NCBI GenBank assembly: GCA_008636095.1
Contig: VSJD01000185.1
Coordinates: 1 to 10,000, forward strand
Direction of reading: 5' to 3'
Length of the DNA: 10,000 nucleotides
Source of the DNA: Kiritimatiellota bacterium
GTDB taxonomy: Bacteria; Verrucomicrobiota; Kiritimatiellia; JAAZAB01
This document shows, in pieces, positions 7,262 to 10,000 of the stretch (position 1 is its first letter; every line of letters starts with the position of its first letter). The notes under the pieces are model-generated. The model was not told where the DNA came from and did no database searches. It saw only the letters and a program-made list of their open reading frames with translations. The translations under genes were made by a program, and so were the position numbers.

Positions 7262-7298
7262 GTATGGGCGTAAAGAGTTTTCTCAGCCACGCCCATAC
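7262..7298. terminator. Hairpin between two convergent genes
   Basis: Bases 7262-7271 (gtatgggcgt) are exactly complementary to 7289-7298, with a 17-base loop. The site lies in the 95-base gap between the stop codons of the + strand nuclease gene and the - strand acetyltransferase gene, where a bidirectional terminator is expected. No T-run follows on either strand. Around it are further copies of a gtatggg-like unit (for example 7246-7252 and, inverted, 7301-7306), so the region is also a short-repeat cluster. Confidence 0.45.
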
Positions 7299-7327
7299 TC
7301 CCATACGCCACTACTCCCACACTTGGG

Positions 7328-7816
7328 TTATGAGCCATTAGCCTTGCCGGCAGGTTGCTTCAAACGCTTGGTCAGGACGTGCATCTTGAACTCGTTCATC
7401 TCGGCCATGTCCGTCTCCTTGAATCCCTCTTTGAGGCAGAGCTGAAGGGCCGCCTGCATGGTGGCGGTGCCACGGAAGGTTACGTTCTGATATTGCTGTT
7501 CGAAACAGAATGCCATGGCCTTTTGCAAAAGCTTCTCGCCATACCCTTTGCCCCGAAATGCCTTGTTCAGAAAAATACGCCGCAGAAGCGCCGTGTCCGG
7601 CGCATCCTCCTTGATGGCCACAGTACCGATGATGACGCCATCCTTTTCGGCCACCAGAAAAATATCTTTCGGGCCGCCATAATAGCATGCGGGATCATCG
7701 AGGTCCGGGCCGCCATACACCTGGTGCTCGGATGCAAACTCCTTGTCCAGGATGCCGTGAATGAGCTGTTTGACCTGGGGAGTATCACGCGGACAGATTT
7801 TACGGATGAGTACCAT
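7328..7816 (-). CDS. GNAT family N-acetyltransferase
   Basis: The protein is a 162-residue single-domain GNAT enzyme, expected to move an acetyl group from acetyl-CoA to an amine. The fold is visible from the first residues (VLIRKICPRDTPQVKQLI), through DIFLVAEKDGVIIGTVAI, to the acetyl-CoA binding loop in RRIFLNKAFRGKGYGEKLL and the KEGFKE strand-helix near the C-terminus. The substrate cannot be read from sequence. ATG 7816 is chosen because the family begins there. A GTG at 7885 has AGGAGG upstream, but its 23 extra codons lie inside a REP-like palindrome and look unlike the family. The gene converges on the nuclease gene and lies downstream of gspD on the same strand, with a repeat-filled gap between them. 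Confidence 0.85.
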   Translation of the reverse strand: MVLIRKICPRDTPQVKQLIHGILDKEFASEHQVYGGPDLDDPACYYGGPKDIFLVAEKDGVIIGTVAIKEDAPDTALLRRIFLNKAFRGKGYGEKLLQKAMAFCFEQQYQNVTFRGTATMQAALQLCLKEGFKETDMAEMNEFKMHVLTKRLKQPAGKANGS

Positions 7817-7850
7817 ACAATAAATCAGGCCTTCGGCAACTATTTCATGT

Positions 7851-7901
7851 GGGAGGCGCGCTATGCACGGCGACGGTCGCGGCACGTAGCGCCCCTCCTA
7901 C
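7851..7901. repeat. REP-like imperfect palindrome
   Basis: The left arm (gtgggaggcgcgcta, about 7849-7863) and the right arm (tagcgcccctcctacc, 7887-7902) are imperfect inverted copies, with an exact core gcgcta/tagcgc. A G+C-rich centre contains cggcgacggtcgcgg. This resembles the dispersed palindromic repeats found between genes in many bacterial genomes. It overlaps the extra codons that a GTG start at 7885 would give the acetyltransferase. Confidence 0.45.
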
Positions 7902-7910
7902 CAATATTTT

Positions 7911-7930
7911 CCGCCGTAGGCGGATCCGCC
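7911..7930. repeat. Overlapping palindromes downstream of gspD
   Basis: CCGCC-GTA-GGCGG (7911-7923) overlaps the perfect 12-bp palindrome GGCGGATCCGCC (7919-7930). They lie 34 bases beyond the gspD stop. They could end gspD transcription or be part of the neighbouring REP-like repeat. No T-run follows in the direction of gspD transcription. Confidence 0.4.
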
Positions 7931-7963
7931 AATGTCGAAAAATTACTATACAACAAATCAGCA

Positions 7964-10000
7964 CTATTTGGTCGGAGACGCGCTCGCCGGCGTGAAGGTC
8001 GGGGGAGTCTGTTTCTCCGCTTTCACCGGCGCCGGCTGGGATCCGCTCGCGGGCAATTCCGGCATGACGTCAACTTCGCGGGATTTATAGGAGGGTGAGC
8101 CCTCCGGTTTCTGGTCGCGCGAGCGTGCATCCTTTTGCTTCTTCATCTCTTTTTGTTCCTTGGCGCTCGACGCCGCCAAGGAGCTGTCTGACCAGCCCCT
8201 GGTCCACAGGTTGGAGGCTTCCGAGATATAGCCATGGCGGCGCGCGGTTTCGGCATAGGCTTTTTCCGGCGTGTTCAGCACGTAGGGCGTCATAAGCACA
8301 ATCAATTCACGCCTGGTTGTATCATTGTCGTCCGACCGGAAAAACACGCCCAGGAATGGGATATCACCCAGGAAGGGAATCTTACTCCGGCTCTTGCTGG
8401 AATCGGAGGCAACAATCCCGCCGATGACGATTGTGCGCCCATCGTTGACGGCAACAGATGCGGTAAAATCGCGGGTTGTGATGACCGGCACCAGATTGTT
8501 GTCAATTTTTACATCATCGCCCTTGTTATCAATCTTCTGCTTGATATCCATGATAACAAAACCCTTCTTATTGATGCGCGGGGTCACTTCCAGCTGAATG
8601 CCGATATCAATGTATTGGTAGGTTGACGACTGCTGGCCGCTGTAATAGCTGGAGCCGGTCATGACCGGTCGCTTTTCGCCCACCATGATCTTGGCTTCCT
8701 TGTTGTCGGTGGTCAGAATAATCGGCGTGGAGAGGATCTTGGCCTCCGAAGACGACGCGAGCATATTGATAACGGCGTCAATGTTGTAATCAAAAAATTT
8801 TAAATAATAGGTCAGACCCGAGCCCGCGCCGGCGGGAAGGTCCGAAATCGTATTGATGGAAGAGCCGTCTTTGAGCGTAGCGTCCGTCCCGGAACGGCTG
8901 GCGCCACCAAATCCGAGGAACGCCCTATTCCCGCCGCCTTGCTTGGCGTTGTAGGCAATCATGGAACGCTGGAGCCAGTCAATCCCCACCTTGATCTTAT
9001 CGCTCAGCCCGATCTCGACGATCACCACCTCGATCAGCACCTGCGACAGCATAATATCAATCTGCCGCAGGACGTCCTCGATGACGACCATATCCGACCG
9101 GCTGGCCAAAACCAGGAGCGAATTGATGCGGGTATCGGCAATGATTTTAACGTCGGAGGACAGCTTGCCGGAGAGTTGAATTTCGCCGGCGTTCCCCGTG
9201 GTGGTGCTCTTCTTGGATTCCGTCGTGGACATTGTGGCGGCCGGGAGCCCGAAAGTTGACGCGGGCGAGGGCGTGGGCGTGGGTGTCGTGGCCGGAGTTG
9301 CCGGCGTGCCAGCGGTTTTGGAGGACGATCCGCCGAGAAGATTGTTAAGCACCGCGACCACGTCTTTGGCATCGGCGTATTCCAGCGAAAACACCCTGAT
9401 GCTGACTTCCGGCTCCATCTTTTGGTCCAGGGCGGCGATGATGTTGGTAAAAAACGAAAGCTGTTCCGGCCGGGTAATGACAATCAGCGAATTGATACGG
9501 TCATCCGCCACCATCTTGACCTTGCTCTGGATCAATCCCCGGTCCAAGGCCGACTGGTTCACGTCCACGACTGTTGTCTTGGCCGTGGCCGGCTGACCGG
9601 GCTTGAGGGGCTGAAAGGGTTGCATCGGCATGCGCGCGGAGAGTTGTTGCCGAACGACTTGACTCTTGGATTCCTTGGTCTGGACATCGGCAATAATGGA
9701 CTCGATTTTGCTTTGGATTTCCGAGGCCTTGGCGTAGGTAATGGGAAAGATGCGCAATTCCTCGCGGGATTCCAAGGGCTGGTCAATAATGGCCAGGATT
9801 TCCAGGATACGTTTCAGGTTCAGCGCCGTTTCCGTAATCAACATGCAATTGACCCTTTCCAGCGGCATGACCTTGCCGTAGGGATGGAGCAGGATCTGAA
9901 TCGTAGCCTGGGCTTCCGCCATCTCAAGGTGCTTGAGTTCGACAATCCGGCTCACGAGGCGGTCGGTATCCGCGATATTCTTTTCCATGGGGCCGGTGCC
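7964..10000 (-). CDS. gspD: Type II secretion system secretin GspD, 5'-partial
   Basis: GspD forms the multimeric outer-membrane channel of the type II secretion system. Numbered from the first methionine in the window (9988), two ring-building modules are visible at about 10-70 (N1) and 78-190 (N2), and a third at about 197-311 (N3). Each ends in the characteristic ADDRINSL/ADTRINSL type of strand. The secretin core runs from about 312 (LSQVLIEVVIVEIGLSD) through EAKILSTPIILT and KIPFLGDIPFLGVFF to RRELIVLMTPYVL near 590. The N3 module is interrupted by a Thr/Pro-rich insert (about 221-265), and a Lys-, Pro- and Ser-rich tail of about 75 residues follows the core. The frame stays open to base 10000, so the signal peptide and N0 domain lie outside the window and 9988 is not the true start. 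Other gsp genes would have to lie upstream, beyond the edge. Confidence 0.94.
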   Translation of the reverse strand, partial: GTGPMEKNIADTDRLVSRIVELKHLEMAEAQATIQILLHPYGKVMPLERVNCMLITETALNLKRILEILAIIDQPLESREELRIFPITYAKASEIQSKIESIIADVQTKESKSQVVRQQLSARMPMQPFQPLKPGQPATAKTTVVDVNQSALDRGLIQSKVKMVADDRINSLIVITRPEQLSFFTNIIAALDQKMEPEVSIRVFSLEYADAKDVVAVLNNLLGGSSSKTAGTPATPATTPTPTPSPASTFGLPAATMSTTESKKSTTTGNAGEIQLSGKLSSDVKIIADTRINSLLVLASRSDMVVIEDVLRQIDIMLSQVLIEVVIVEIGLSDKIKVGIDWLQRSMIAYNAKQGGGNRAFLGFGGASRSGTDATLKDGSSINTISDLPAGAGSGLTYYLKFFDYNIDAVINMLASSSEAKILSTPIILTTDNKEAKIMVGEKRPVMTGSSYYSGQQSSTYQYIDIGIQLEVTPRINKKGFVIMDIKQKIDNKGDDVKIDNNLVPVITTRDFTASVAVNDGRTIVIGGIVASDSSKSRSKIPFLGDIPFLGVFFRSDDNDTTRRELIVLMTPYVLNTPEKAYAETARRHGYISEASNLWTRGWSDSSLAASSAKEQKEMKKQKDARSRDQKPEGSPSYKSREVDVMPELPASGSQPAPVKAEKQTPPTFTPASASPTK

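Noticed and set aside
7817..7885. N-terminal extension of the GNAT protein from GTG 7885
   Set aside because: A good AGGAGG precedes it, but the added 23 codons overlap a REP-like palindrome and do not resemble the GNAT family start.
7355..8098. + strand open frame of 247 codons spanning the GNAT gene, repeats and the gspD end
   Set aside because: It runs antisense across two real minus-strand genes and a palindromic repeat, and its product shows no domain.

Overview
The window is 10 kb of bacterial chromosome, G+C-rich over most of its length, holding nine recognisable or likely protein genes, one small doubtful gene and one tRNA gene. The gene set fits a Gram-negative didermic bacterium: a type II secretion secretin (GspD), HflX, a bifunctional-nuclease/UVR protein and tRNA-Gln(CTG). 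The HflX variant motifs and the secretin style suggest the PVC group (Kiritimatiellota/Lentisphaerota-like). This placement is a tentative impression from sequence style and was not tested by any search.

Layout. Bases 1-2100 look accessory. Two single genes on the + strand are an A+T-richer flavoredoxin-like flavin reductase with an apparent signal peptide (343-1020) and an exported staphylococcal-nuclease-like protein (1216-1833). Around them lie three separate segments bounded by inverted repeats (112-232, 1023-1154, 1851-2063). Each looks like a small non-autonomous mobile element or structured repeat. Bases 2117-4518 are a minus-strand operon: an RsbW-type ATPase fused to acetyltransferase-like domains, then a cytoplasmic M23-type metallopeptidase homologue overlapping it by ATGA, then a 68-residue unknown frame. 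Behind it is tRNA-Gln(CTG) on the minus strand (4781-4854) with a clear sigma70-like promoter. Next on the + strand come an 89-residue cysteine-rich protein whose stop overlaps the start of hflX, hflX itself, and the bifunctional nuclease gene. Convergent to these on the minus strand are a GNAT acetyltransferase and a 5'-truncated gspD running off the right edge.

How the genes relate. The ATPase/GNAT and M23-like genes are translationally coupled and probably act together in the cytoplasm on an unknown substrate; this pair is the best candidate for an undescribed system. The cysteine-rich protein and HflX are coupled in the same way, so the small protein may work with the ribosome-associated GTPase. 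The SNase-like protein keeps its acidic catalytic residues, but both catalytic arginine positions are histidine. No CRISPR array, rRNA, phage gene or complete insertion sequence is visible.
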